Origin: an uncultured Muribaculaceae bacterium
Lineage (GTDB): Bacteria > Bacteroidota > Bacteroidia > Bacteroidales > Muribaculaceae
Direction of reading: 5' to 3'
DNA: 64,000 nucleotides
Assembly: GCA_947381945.1 (NCBI GenBank)
Contig: CANCXM010000017.1
Location: forward strand, 1 to 64,000
Below, piece after piece: positions 32,211 through 41,482 of the stretch. The translations under genes and the position numbers were made by a program. Each line of letters opens with the position of its first letter. Within the stretch, counting starts at the first letter, position 1. The notes beneath the pieces were generated by a model, which was not told where the DNA came from, did no database searches, and was given only the letters and a program-made list of their open reading frames with translations.

Positions 32211-35030
32211 TCAGTTTTTAGTAGAGAGGGTGAGGGGAGTGAGAGTAACTTTTGAGTTGAGGCCGGATGGAATCGTGGGCCAATCGCCGAAGCTGAATTT
32301 CTTGGCATTGGTCACAGATGCAATGTTGGCATCCTTGAATATCCGCCAGTTGACACCGCGGCGCTCGAAGTCGGCTATACGGTTGGCCTGAAGGTTGGTC
32401 ACGTCAATTTCAAGAGTGTTGACACCGGGTCGGAGGAAGCGGCCTATGTTGAGGGTGAAAGGTACGCTCCACACTTTTCCAGCCGGCTGGCCGTTGACTT
32501 TCACATCTGCACTTTCGCGCACGTCGCCGAGGTCGAGCATCCAATCGTCGGCAACCGAGGGGTCGTCAATGGTGAATTCGACGGTGTAGCGTCCGGTTCC
32601 AAAGTTGATGGCTGCATTCGGGTCGGGGAGTGCGCACCATTGGGTGAGGGTATCTGTCGAGAAAGTGCCTTTGATTGCGGGTTCGCTTTTCGGGAAGGAG
32701 AGCGACCATCCGCGGTCGATGACCATCGGTTCTCCCTTGGACTCGACGTAAGCCCATTTTTCGCAGTCGGTTCCTGAGGGGAATGATTTGAGCATGACTG
32801 ATTGTCCGGGCGCGAGTTGCAGACGTACCTCTGTGTCACCTTCTGCTGAAGTGCGTGTTTCGGCCATTCCCTTTCGTCCTGTGACGGGGTCGAAGATTTC
32901 AACGGCCTTGGCCGGATTGACAAGTCTTACCCATCCGTCGAGGGGACGGTCTTGCAGGAGCGATGCGAAATAGTTATGTCCGCCGGCCTCATTGCGGCGG
33001 CGTATCATCGACAGTCCGTTGATGGTGCGCATCGGCTCAGCCTTGACCCCGGTCAGCGGAAGTGCCTCCGCGAAATCGGGAGCGGTGATGATGCGTCCCT
33101 TTCCGTAAGGACTTACAGTGGCCTTGTTGCCGATTGTGGGAATTGTGGCAGTGAGGTCCGTAAGTTCTTTTTTGCGTGCTTCTGCATTGGCGAGGCCGGG
33201 GACTTCGGATGGTGCTGTCCCGATGAAAAGGACTGTCGCACCCTCATTGGCCAAATCAAGTATGCGTCTGAGTGTCGCGGGTTGCATGAAACGTGCGGGG
33301 GGAACTATGATTGCACCGTAGCTTGCACCGCCGTTGGCTTCGAGCTTACCGGAAGTGCCGACGGTGATGCGGTTGAGAAGTTCGTCAGAGATATAGTCGG
33401 CGTCATAACCGGCTTTGATGACTTCACCGACAGCGCGCTTGATGTCGGGCATACGTTGGTGCATCTTGTGGATGTCAAACATCAGGTAGGGGTTGCCGCC
33501 CTGACGTTGCCAGATTTCCTCGATAGGGAAGTAGAGGAGGAAATCATTGTCGGGCACTCCTGCCGAGAGGAATGACTGGACGCGGGTGACATAACCGAAC
33601 AGCGAGTCGGCATCCTGCCAGATGCTGTTGGTCGGCGACATGTTGATTGACGCGTAGAACATCCAGCCCGGGAATTCCACACCCTTGGGAGAGTAGGGCG
33701 CACCGTGGAAGTAGACGTGGTTCACGCCTGAGCAGAACATCTGGTCCAGCTCCGGTTTGCAGCGCGAGAGAGATGTGCGGAAGTGTTCGGTCAGCCATGT
33801 CAAGGTTTCGGCCGATGTGAGTTTCTTGCCGGTGATGTGGGCTGCTGATGAGGCGAATTTCAACACTGCCGGATCCGAGTCACTGGGACGGGTCGGGCCG
33901 TCCTGATTTAGTCCGGGAATTGAGAAATCGGTTTGTCCGAAGGATTCACATTCAGGAATGTCGACCGCGGCATAGAGGTCGATGATGTTGGCGGGTGAAC
34001 CGTGGCTCTGGTTGCGGATTCTCGCTCCGTTGGCATGGGCACGGGCCATCCACACTTCGGTGAAGTTGTCGCGGAGCATACGGGCGAGAGTGGCGCGGTA
34101 GTCGCGCACCACGCGTGAACGCAGGTCGTCGTGGTTTTTCTCATCGAGGAATTCCGGGAGGTAGGCTTCAAGACTGTAGCCATGGTCCTTGCGGAATTCA
34201 TCGAGGATATTGTCGGCCCAGTCCGAACCGTAGACTTCGTAGGAGTCGTTGAAGAACGTGTCGGGGATTTTGCATCCTGACTCGGCGAAAGCGCGGTCGA
34301 ACCGGTCGAGATAGTGATTGACTGCGACACTGTCGTAGTGGTTCACGACAAGACCGACACCACCCGGGGCGGCACGTTTGACTTTCTGGAAGGTACGACC
34401 CGAAAATACGGCATAGACCGTCCAGTCCCCTTTGGCCTTGGGCGCTTTCCATGAGAGAGTGCCGTCGGCGCGGAGTTTGGATGTGATATTGATGCGCTTG
34501 TCGCCGTTGCAGGCCATGATGACCTGAAGAGTCGCTACCGGTGCTTGCTTTGCATCCTTGGGGACGATTTTTTCAGTCAGTTTTTTGCCGGGCGCTACGG
34601 TCCACTTCTCGACCACGCGTTTGCGGGCACTGTGGTCGGTGGTGACTTCCGGACCGCCGAAAGGCCAACCGGTGCCGTTGTTCATGTCAATCTGCAGGCC
34701 GAGGCGGTCACCTTCGGCTATTGTATGGCCGAGCATCTGCATCCATTTTGGCGACAGATAGTCGATGTCGTTGGCCTCGTTGCCCTTCACACCGTAAATA
34801 GGCGTGATTTCTACGCCTCCAAGTCCTTTCTTTGCAAATTCCTCAAGGTTGAAGGTCAGACCTTCGCGGTCAACGGCACTGCCGAGCCACCACCAACGGA
34901 CAAAGGGCCTGTTTTCAACCGTCGCGGGATACCAGTCGGTCGCATGGTTGTCCGGCGCGGGAGGAGTGGAAGCCTGCGCACCGGTCCATGACAGCAATCC
35001 GAGTAGGAACAGATTTTGAATACGGTTCAT
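32211..35030 (-). CDS. GH106-type alpha-L-rhamnosidase
   Basis: 939-residue secreted enzyme predicted to release rhamnose from pectic rhamnogalacturonan. The signal peptide ends near GAQAS. The N-terminal RPFVRWWWLGSAVDREGLTFNLEEFAKKGLGGVEI is the GH106 hallmark, followed by GDRLGLQIDMNNGTGWPFGGPEVT. A Rossmann-like middle (GAIIVPPARFMQPATLRRIL, about 600-700) and a C-terminal galactose-binding-like beta-sandwich (DVKVNGQPAGKVW to ANRIADFERRGVNW) match the family layout. Separated by 28 bases from GH105 and 56 bases from the DUF4450-like gene. Confidence 0.88.
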   Translation of the reverse strand: MNRIQNLFLLGLLSWTGAQASTPPAPDNHATDWYPATVENRPFVRWWWLGSAVDREGLTFNLEEFAKKGLGGVEITPIYGVKGNEANDIDYLSPKWMQMLGHTIAEGDRLGLQIDMNNGTGWPFGGPEVTTDHSARKRVVEKWTVAPGKKLTEKIVPKDAKQAPVATLQVIMACNGDKRINITSKLRADGTLSWKAPKAKGDWTVYAVFSGRTFQKVKRAAPGGVGLVVNHYDSVAVNHYLDRFDRAFAESGCKIPDTFFNDSYEVYGSDWADNILDEFRKDHGYSLEAYLPEFLDEKNHDDLRSRVVRDYRATLARMLRDNFTEVWMARAHANGARIRNQSHGSPANIIDLYAAVDIPECESFGQTDFSIPGLNQDGPTRPSDSDPAVLKFASSAAHITGKKLTSAETLTWLTEHFRTSLSRCKPELDQMFCSGVNHVYFHGAPYSPKGVEFPGWMFYASINMSPTNSIWQDADSLFGYVTRVQSFLSAGVPDNDFLLYFPIEEIWQRQGGNPYLMFDIHKMHQRMPDIKRAVGEVIKAGYDADYISDELLNRITVGTSGKLEANGGASYGAIIVPPARFMQPATLRRILDLANEGATVLFIGTAPSEVPGLANAEARKKELTDLTATIPTIGNKATVSPYGKGRIITAPDFAEALPLTGVKAEPMRTINGLSMIRRRNEAGGHNYFASLLQDRPLDGWVRLVNPAKAVEIFDPVTGRKGMAETRTSAEGDTEVRLQLAPGQSVMLKSFPSGTDCEKWAYVESKGEPMVIDRGWSLSFPKSEPAIKGTFSTDTLTQWCALPDPNAAINFGTGRYTVEFTIDDPSVADDWMLDLGDVRESADVKVNGQPAGKVWSVPFTLNIGRFLRPGVNTLEIDVTNLQANRIADFERRGVNWRIFKDANIASVTNAKKFSFGDWPTIPSGLNSKVTLTPLTLSTKN

Positions 35031-35086
35031 GTATTGTTGTGTGATAATGTGATGGTAAAAGTTGGTGTGAGGAGAGGGTTGCGGTT

Positions 35087-38000
35087 TCAGGGACGTTGGA
35101 GTGTGAGTCCCATGAGGCCGATGACCACATCGCCCGAGAGTGTCTCGAGTGAGAGTGATGCCAGTTCACGCTTGGGGTCTACGGGAATGTCAAGAACCAC
35201 ACCGGCTCCACCTTTGATGAAGCGGTCGCCGACACCCTTGATGCCGAGTTCATCGCCGAGATTGCGGCTCATACGGCCCGAGGCGAAGTGCAGACGGTAG
35301 GGAGGCAGTGCGCCGGGAGCCTGTGCGAAGGCATGGTCGTCATGGTAGAAGTCAAGTTCGATGGGCGCCCAGTTGTGAGGGTTGATGAGCGGAGTGACCT
35401 CTTCGCTTCCGTCGGCGTAGCGGACACGGATGAGGCCGTTCTCAATGCCCCACTGCATGTGGTTGGTCGAACCTGCCATGAGCAGGTAGAGGTGAGATGC
35501 CTTTCCGGAAAGTGCTACGGATGCGCTGTCGGGATAGTTGTCCCAGAGAGAGGTGAAGAGGATATTGCTGCCTTCGGCGGGAAGTGCAAAGGGTATGCCG
35601 GCTTCGGTGCGCAGGATTCCGCCTTCATTAGCAAGGCGTGAGCGGAGCCCTGAGTCGTCGATGTCGGCCGTGAGTTTGGGATGACACCATTCGCCGATGC
35701 CTTGCTTGGGAAGCTGGAGGGTGGTCACGTCGGGACGCGGTGAGAGATATTCGTTGCGGAAGATGTCGGTCACCGAGGCATTGTAGTTGCCGGTGAGGTC
35801 GGCAGTCTCACAGAGGTCGCTCTTGATGTCGTCAAATCCGTTGGCGGGAACCGGCGAGGATTTCACTGCATTTTGGTCAATTTCGGGAATCCACCATGCA
35901 AGTTTCCCGTCGGTCATCTCGCGGAATTTGACAGGGCCTTCCGCGCGGTTGCGTCCGGTGGCCTCGGGCTTGAAAGATGCACTTTCGACAATCTCGATTT
36001 CAAGTTCGGGGGAGTTACCGGCATAGACGGTGATGCGCGGTGTGGAGATGGAATTAGGTGTCACTCTCCATTCCGCATCCTTGCCGTTGACCTTCACGCT
36101 CTCAATGCCTTTGGCCGGAACTGTAAGTTTGACGGATGACCGTTTGCCATAACGGTTGGATATGTTGTAGACCGATTTGCGGTCTGTGCGCTTGAAGCTG
36201 TATGAGAGGTCGGGAAGATTGACAGATGCCTCGTCCCATGAAGCGGGGAAACCGGGCACGATGTCGATTTTGGGATTTCTTTCGATGAGGTTTGGACGTA
36301 TGCCGAACAACCCTTCGGTCAGTGCGCGGCTCCAGACACCGATGGGGTCGGCGAAGTCGCGGTAACATTCTCCTCGGGCGGCATCGTAGTGGCTTATCTG
36401 CCCGAAATTGAGGGGGGAGGCACCGAGATACATATTGTCCATCGCCACGCTCTTCATCAAGTTGTAGGCTTCCTCGTTGCGCCCTGCCTGCCAGTAGGCA
36501 AGCGCGGTATGCATCACTTCGGCAATAGCCACATTATTGATACTCCACGAGTAGGGTTTCCAGTTGGTGGTGGAGAGTGTAGCCATGCCATCTTCCATGC
36601 CTTCGCCCTTGACGGGAATGTGGGGAGTCTCGCGGTCGATATAGGTGGTGGCAGCATAGCTCTTGAAGGGGTCAGCGATTTCCGAGTCAATCGCATGATA
36701 GATGGTCCAGAGAGCGGCTGACGGATGCAGACGCTGATGGCCTCCCTTGTCCTTGTATTCCGCCCAGTGGCCGAGTTCTGGCATCCACAGGACGCTGTCG
36801 ATGGCTGCGGCTATCCCGTCAGCTTCCTTGACGAACGGAGCCGGGTCTTCACCGATGGCGCGTGCGACAAGAGCTGTCATTCGGTTGGCGAAGAGGTTGT
36901 AGGCCGACGAGTGGGTGACGGCACCTCCGCTGTAATAGAGGGCATCGCTTGCCCAGATGCAGCAGTATGCGTCGTAGAGATGGTCACCGTCGGGGTCGAA
37001 GTTGAGTTTTTCCCATTCGAGGTGACGTTTGATGACAGGGAAGAGTGAGCGCATGGCCTCGGTGTCGCCTGTGTGGCGGAAATGGCGCAGGAGTGCGTCG
37101 ATGTAGACGAGGTTCATGTCGTAGTGCGACATTTCGTCCTTCTTGCCCGGACGGCGGCAGATGTAGCCGTTGCTATACATGGGTGTGCCCCATTTCTTCT
37201 CGGCGCGGGCAAGGTTGAGGGTGGAATCCTGACGCGGATGCGTATAGATTGGGGGGATGTCCGTAATCTGGTTTGCTGCGTATGTGTTAAAGTGGGTGAG
37301 CGCACGGTCATGGCGGCCTATAGCATCACCGACGTATGCGCCTCGCCAACCGAGGTGGGGCGTGCGCCAGCCGATTGAGCCGTGGAGCCATGCGTTGCCG
37401 CTCCAGATGCCGTCGGCAGCCACAGCGAGTGCGCCGCCAATCGGGTTGAGCCATGCGTCGGGAGTGTTGAACTCGACGTTGGCCGCGAGTTCGGCTCTCT
37501 CGCTTTCTGCCTTCTTCATCAGTGATTCGAGACTCGCTTTAGGAGCGTCGGCCGAAGGGAAGAGGGCAATGTAGGCGGTTTTTCCCGGCTTGATGCTGAT
37601 TTCACCCTCGTAGGCCGGGAGGGAATTGATGGTGTAGGTCTTGGAGGGGATTATGAGGGTGAGTTTCTTGCGTTCCTTGGCTCCGTATTCCACGTTGACT
37701 TTGTCACCTTTGACAGTGTAGATATTCCCCTTGCAATACTCCGGCTTGAGGTCGAAGCAGGTCGGGTCGTCAACACCGAGGTCACCTTCACGGTAGAATT
37801 TCTTTTCTGCCACACCTCCGAAACGGACGGGGATGGTGACGGTTTTCTTCGTGGTGTTGGTGATTGCCCAGAGTGCCATATCCTCACTGCGCATCACCTG
37901 TGCCTCGACTTTCACGCCACCCTGCTCGTAGTCCATGCGTCCGGGAGTGTAGCGTGCGGTGCATTTGCCTTCCGGGAGGGTCAGGCGGAGGTTGCCGCCC

Positions 38001-38215
38001 ATGCGGGGAAGGTAGATGCCGAACTCGGGGGTGTCCGAACAGTCCATGCGGAAGCCGGAGTGTGCGCCGTAGAGCGCACGGTTGAAACGTGACTTGCCGT
38101 CGGTGGTTACGGCTGAGTTGCCGTCAGGCACATAATGCTGCGGGCGAATATCACTCTTGGCGACGGCAGTGAGTGCAGTCGCCAAGAGGATTACGCTGAT
38201 TATTTTAATTTTCAT
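35087..38215 (-). CDS. DUF4450-like large secreted glycosidase candidate
   Basis: 1042-residue protein with signal peptide (MKIKIISVILLATALTAVAK). Order: N-terminal beta-sandwich (about 25-245; PEFGIYLPRMGGNLRLTLPEGK), an (alpha/alpha)6-type helical domain (about 255-650; WSGNAWLHGSIGWRTPHLGWRGAYVGDAIG, DAYCCIWASDALYYSGGAVTHSSAY), and a C-terminal beta-rich region (about 740-1042). I recall this layout as DUF4450 proteins found in pectin loci, but the name is from memory and the activity is unknown. Its operon position suggests removal of a pectic side-chain sugar. Confidence 0.65.
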   Translation of the reverse strand: MKIKIISVILLATALTAVAKSDIRPQHYVPDGNSAVTTDGKSRFNRALYGAHSGFRMDCSDTPEFGIYLPRMGGNLRLTLPEGKCTARYTPGRMDYEQGGVKVEAQVMRSEDMALWAITNTTKKTVTIPVRFGGVAEKKFYREGDLGVDDPTCFDLKPEYCKGNIYTVKGDKVNVEYGAKERKKLTLIIPSKTYTINSLPAYEGEISIKPGKTAYIALFPSADAPKASLESLMKKAESERAELAANVEFNTPDAWLNPIGGALAVAADGIWSGNAWLHGSIGWRTPHLGWRGAYVGDAIGRHDRALTHFNTYAANQITDIPPIYTHPRQDSTLNLARAEKKWGTPMYSNGYICRRPGKKDEMSHYDMNLVYIDALLRHFRHTGDTEAMRSLFPVIKRHLEWEKLNFDPDGDHLYDAYCCIWASDALYYSGGAVTHSSAYNLFANRMTALVARAIGEDPAPFVKEADGIAAAIDSVLWMPELGHWAEYKDKGGHQRLHPSAALWTIYHAIDSEIADPFKSYAATTYIDRETPHIPVKGEGMEDGMATLSTTNWKPYSWSINNVAIAEVMHTALAYWQAGRNEEAYNLMKSVAMDNMYLGASPLNFGQISHYDAARGECYRDFADPIGVWSRALTEGLFGIRPNLIERNPKIDIVPGFPASWDEASVNLPDLSYSFKRTDRKSVYNISNRYGKRSSVKLTVPAKGIESVKVNGKDAEWRVTPNSISTPRITVYAGNSPELEIEIVESASFKPEATGRNRAEGPVKFREMTDGKLAWWIPEIDQNAVKSSPVPANGFDDIKSDLCETADLTGNYNASVTDIFRNEYLSPRPDVTTLQLPKQGIGEWCHPKLTADIDDSGLRSRLANEGGILRTEAGIPFALPAEGSNILFTSLWDNYPDSASVALSGKASHLYLLMAGSTNHMQWGIENGLIRVRYADGSEEVTPLINPHNWAPIELDFYHDDHAFAQAPGALPPYRLHFASGRMSRNLGDELGIKGVGDRFIKGGAGVVLDIPVDPKRELASLSLETLSGDVVIGLMGLTLQRP

Positions 38216-38281
38216 CAGTTTCTTGTATGTGTGGAAAGTCTCAGATCATTTGTGGAGGAATAAGGAGTCGGAATGCCCGGA

Positions 38282-40387
38282 TTAGGGGAGGGGCTTGATG
38301 CCTTCCCAGCGGACATCCCATGTGCCGTCCTTCGGGAATCCGGGATTCTCGGTCTCGCAACCGTCCCAGCCGGCACACATGAGGGCCACTGCGGTGAGCA
38401 GACCACCGTTGCCGGGGAGATAGCAGCGCAGACGGTTGTCCTGGAAGTTATGACCGTTGGGGAGGTAGGTGTTGGTGCGCTTGTCCATGAGGAGGGCGTT
38501 GAGAGCCTTCTCGGGGTGTCCGAGACGCACGGCGTTCATGGCTGTTGTCGGGTAGTCCCAACCCCATGTCTTGTCCCAGTTCCAGTTGTCGTAGACCCAG
38601 TCGAAGGTGTTGTCCATGATGTCGGGCTGGACGAGGGGTGAGTGGGGAAGGATACCAACGGCTGCAAGCACGGCCATGTGGTCGGAGGTCAGACGGATGT
38701 CGCTGTATGTTTCGGGTGCGGTCTCGGCTGCGAGATAGAGGCTGTCTTTCGCAGCAAGGGGCGAGAGGGCTGCAACGATTTCATCCCATTCGGCCACGCG
38801 GGGTTCACCCTTGCGCTCACGCCATTTCTGCGCGGTGTTGAGGGCGAAGTGCCAGTAGGAAAGCTCGAAGGGGGGATTGACGGTCTCGGCTGCACGGAGT
38901 GTCTCCTGGGCGGGGATGATGCCGCGGAGTGTGTAGCGGCCGAGTGAATCCTTGTCGGCGAAGTCAGCCATGAATTCGGCTGTGCCCTGCACGAGGTCAT
39001 AGTAGCGGTTGATGATGGCGCTGTCCTGCTGTGCGCGGTAAGCGAGTTCGGCAAGGTAGATGAGGTGGGGCTGCTGCCAGATGAGGAATGAACCTACTTT
39101 CGAGGGGGCCTCGATGCCGGAGGGGTCGGTCATCTTCATCCAGCGGAGACCCTTGAAGCCCTGACGTTCGGCAATGTCGCGGGCGACTCCTGCCGAGCTT
39201 TCATACCAGGGGAGGGTGCGGTTGAGAAGGTCTTCGTGTCCCCAGAGTGCGAACTGGGCCTGATGCCACCATATCATCTCCATGTGGAATTTTCCGAACC
39301 ATGAATTGTAGGTGAGGCCGGTTTCCTGAGGTGGAGTTGAGCCTGCACACTGGATGGCGAGGAGGTATTGCGAGAGGACTACACGGCGTTCGAGTTCCGA
39401 GGCGCGCGGGTCGGTGCAATGGCTGAAGTCGACCACACCGCCTTTTTTCCAGAAGTCTGTCCAGTAGGCCGAGGATGCGTCGCGTGTCTCAGCAACTGAG
39501 GGATTGGCGTTGTCGGCAGCTTCGGGGGTGAAGGTTGCTGTGACTGTCCATTCATCGGCAGTCGGGGTGATGGTGGCAACGTTGCGGCCTGTCATCACGG
39601 GAGCCTCAGCGCCGGTCCATGCGAGGTTGATGTAGTATGTGGTCGAGTCGAGGGTGTGGCGCAGGGTTGCGTGGTTTTCATCCGATGCCACGATTTCAGT
39701 GATGTGGAGCGAATCGGCATCCCAGTTGCAGGCGTCATCGCAGTGACCGCCTGTCGGGTAGGGGAGACGGAGTGCCACAGGCAGACGCTTTTCAGACTTG
39801 ATGGAGGCTGCGACCATATCTTTTTCGGGGTGAACGTAGGTGCGGACACTCACGGGCGCGCCGTCAACCTTGAAATCAGAGCGGATTTCACCGTTCCACA
39901 TGTCGAGGGTCTGGTCAATGTCGGTAATCTGTTCGGGGTTGAGGTTTGCGAAACCGAGGGCACCGAGATGCAGACGGTGGGGATTGACGCGATACCAGTT
40001 GGCTGCCTGGCGGTTGCGGCCCTGCTCGTTGAACTGGACAGAATATGGCTCCATGCGTCCGCGTCCGAAGTCATAGTCCTTGAGGGTTTCCTCAAACTTC
40101 AGATTTTCGGGATTTGAAAAACTGTGCCATCCCCACTGGCTCTGTGTTCCTAAGGGCACACCCTTGCTATAGAGTTCGGGGAACGACTGGAGACCTGTCA
40201 CATCGACTGTGACTGCAAACTCGCCGTTACCCACCGAGAGCGACGCCATTGTGTCGATAGCGGTGATGTGAGGATTGTTTCGCTCAACGAGAGCCTGACG
40301 GTCAATGGCTGATGCACTCTGACACGCCACGAATGCCTGCAGCGGAAGCGTGCACGCTGCGGCATAAAAAAGATTCTTTAATGTCAT
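38282..40387 (-). CDS. Six-hairpin glycosidase-like lipoprotein
   Basis: About 701 residues from the ATG at 40387 (MTLKNLFYAAACTLPL); LQAFVAC gives a lipobox. N-terminal beta-sandwich (about 30-290; TMASLSVGNGEFAVTVDVTGLQSFPE) followed by an (alpha/alpha)6-type domain (about 300-690) with NSWFGKFHMEMIWWHQAQFALWG, GSFLIWQQPHLIYLAELAYR and WGWDYPTTAMNAVRLG. The fold resembles GH65/GH95-like six-hairpin enzymes, but I cannot place the family. First gene of the operon 40387-31052. The frame runs 18 codons further upstream, but the hydrophobic signal starts at 40387. Confidence 0.65.
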   Translation of the reverse strand: MTLKNLFYAAACTLPLQAFVACQSASAIDRQALVERNNPHITAIDTMASLSVGNGEFAVTVDVTGLQSFPELYSKGVPLGTQSQWGWHSFSNPENLKFEETLKDYDFGRGRMEPYSVQFNEQGRNRQAANWYRVNPHRLHLGALGFANLNPEQITDIDQTLDMWNGEIRSDFKVDGAPVSVRTYVHPEKDMVAASIKSEKRLPVALRLPYPTGGHCDDACNWDADSLHITEIVASDENHATLRHTLDSTTYYINLAWTGAEAPVMTGRNVATITPTADEWTVTATFTPEAADNANPSVAETRDASSAYWTDFWKKGGVVDFSHCTDPRASELERRVVLSQYLLAIQCAGSTPPQETGLTYNSWFGKFHMEMIWWHQAQFALWGHEDLLNRTLPWYESSAGVARDIAERQGFKGLRWMKMTDPSGIEAPSKVGSFLIWQQPHLIYLAELAYRAQQDSAIINRYYDLVQGTAEFMADFADKDSLGRYTLRGIIPAQETLRAAETVNPPFELSYWHFALNTAQKWRERKGEPRVAEWDEIVAALSPLAAKDSLYLAAETAPETYSDIRLTSDHMAVLAAVGILPHSPLVQPDIMDNTFDWVYDNWNWDKTWGWDYPTTAMNAVRLGHPEKALNALLMDKRTNTYLPNGHNFQDNRLRCYLPGNGGLLTAVALMCAGWDGCETENPGFPKDGTWDVRWEGIKPLP

Positions 40388-40484
40388 CGGACTTAAGTCT
40401 ATGAATGGTCTGTTTAAGGTGAAAATTCTTGCACTGCCCATATTGCCTTGCCTGTAAAACGCACTGCAATGGTTAGATTCTTCG

Positions 40485-40492
40485 CAAAGTTA
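40485..40492 (-). promoter_or_regulatory. Promoter -7 element for the rhamnosidase operon
   Basis: Minus-strand TAACTTTG lies between the HepT stop and the operon's first gene, predicting a leader of about 90 bases. Confidence 0.4.
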
Positions 40493-40543
40493 ACACTTTT
40501 CCCCCAAGCAATCAAATCAAACACCCCCTCACCGCAAGAAAAA

Positions 40544-40894
40544 TCACTCCAAGTTCAGTTCAGGTAATTGCATTAACAATGTTCGGAGTGGTTGTAGATC
40601 GGATTCTATGGTTGATAAAAGTCTTTCGGGCTTGATTTGATAATAACCATGCACAAGCACATGTCGCATCCCTATTATAGATGGCCATGGAATCTGAGGG
40701 TTAGAAGAGCGGATTGCCTCTATTAATTTGTAGGCAGCTTCACCAATGATTTCTACCCATTTCACAATACCGTAAAATAAGATAGGATCAGTAGTAAGTT
40801 GTTCTGCGGTATATCGCTGTTGAGCGTTTATGATTTGGTCAATTGCTTCTATCATGTGGAGCAATCGTTCACGATCTCTGATTTTTTCTCTCAT
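40544..40894 (-). CDS. hepT: HepT-type HEPN ribonuclease toxin
   Basis: 116 residues, all-helical HEPN/DUF86 family. The RX4HXY catalytic motif is intact (MRHVLVHGYY). In known systems this toxin cuts RNA and is silenced when the partner MntA adenylylates its Tyr. The reading frame overlaps the upstream MntA gene by 26 bases, so the two are translationally linked. The unit sits between the pectin operon and the acetylesterase. Confidence 0.9.
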   Translation of the reverse strand: MREKIRDRERLLHMIEAIDQIINAQQRYTAEQLTTDPILFYGIVKWVEIIGEAAYKLIEAIRSSNPQIPWPSIIGMRHVLVHGYYQIKPERLLSTIESDLQPLRTLLMQLPELNLE

Positions 40895-41186
40895 AAATCA
40901 GGATTTTATCATGTTCAACAGATTGGAGGGCGAAAGGCATTAGCGTATCCTTCTCAACGAGATCTACGGATCGGTGCAATAGAGATGTGAGCGCAGAATG
41001 CATTCCACCGAGTGTAAAGAGTGTTATCTTTTCTTCTGAATCAAATTCAAGGAGTATATCGACATCGCTTTTTTCAGATTCTTCTCCACGCGAATATGAC
41101 CCGAATAGCCATACTCTGGTGACGGGTTGCGTGGAGAAATATTTTCTCAATTTAGGAATTAAATCTGTAGCTGTTAGTCTTGTCAT
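40869..41186 (-). CDS. mntA: MntA-type minimal nucleotidyltransferase antitoxin
   Basis: 105 residues with the polymerase-beta-like motif GSYSRGEESEKSDVDILLEF, a perfect GSX10DXD, and a third acidic strand (RSVDLVEKD). The family transfers AMP groups to HepT to neutralise it. It is the first gene of the pair, preceded by a TATATTTG promoter element at 41214-41207. Confidence 0.92.
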   Translation of the reverse strand: MTRLTATDLIPKLRKYFSTQPVTRVWLFGSYSRGEESEKSDVDILLEFDSEEKITLFTLGGMHSALTSLLHRSVDLVEKDTLMPFALQSVEHDKILIYERKNQRS

Positions 41187-41206
41187 TCTTGAATCTTTAC
41201 ATTTTG

Positions 41207-41214
41207 CAAATATA
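41207..41214 (-). promoter_or_regulatory. Promoter -7 element for mntA-hepT
   Basis: Minus-strand TATATTTG, predicting transcription from about 41200, roughly 14 bases before the mntA ATG. Confidence 0.5.
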
Positions 41215-41363
41215 GCGAATATTTAATTATTAACAAGTTGCACTATGAAATTAGAATTTGAAGAATATTTAATTTTAGGCTGTCTTCGTTGCCTGCCGTG
41301 AAAATAGTAACGGCAATAATATGTTAAAAAAGATTAAGCGAATAGGCCTGGGTTCGTGGAGGA

Positions 41364-41396
41364 TTGCCTTCTGAACGGATATTATGTCTAAATTTG
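41364..41396 (+). promoter_or_regulatory. Bacteroidota-type promoter for the acetylesterase
   Basis: TTG at 41364-41366 and TAAATTTG at 41389-41396 are 22 bases apart, close to the -33/-7 layout of Bacteroidota sigma-ABfr promoters. The predicted leader is about 80 bases. Confidence 0.6.
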
Positions 41397-41482
41397 CAAG
41401 GCTTTAGGATTTCCGGTAATTTCTAAAGCGGATGTGCACTGTGCAGAATTCAATAATACCATACGATAAAAACTTTATTATC

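Noticed and set aside
40388-40441. Longer N-terminus for the six-hairpin lipoprotein
   Set aside because: The extra 18 residues precede the hydrophobic export signal and would disrupt it; the ATG at 40387 is better.
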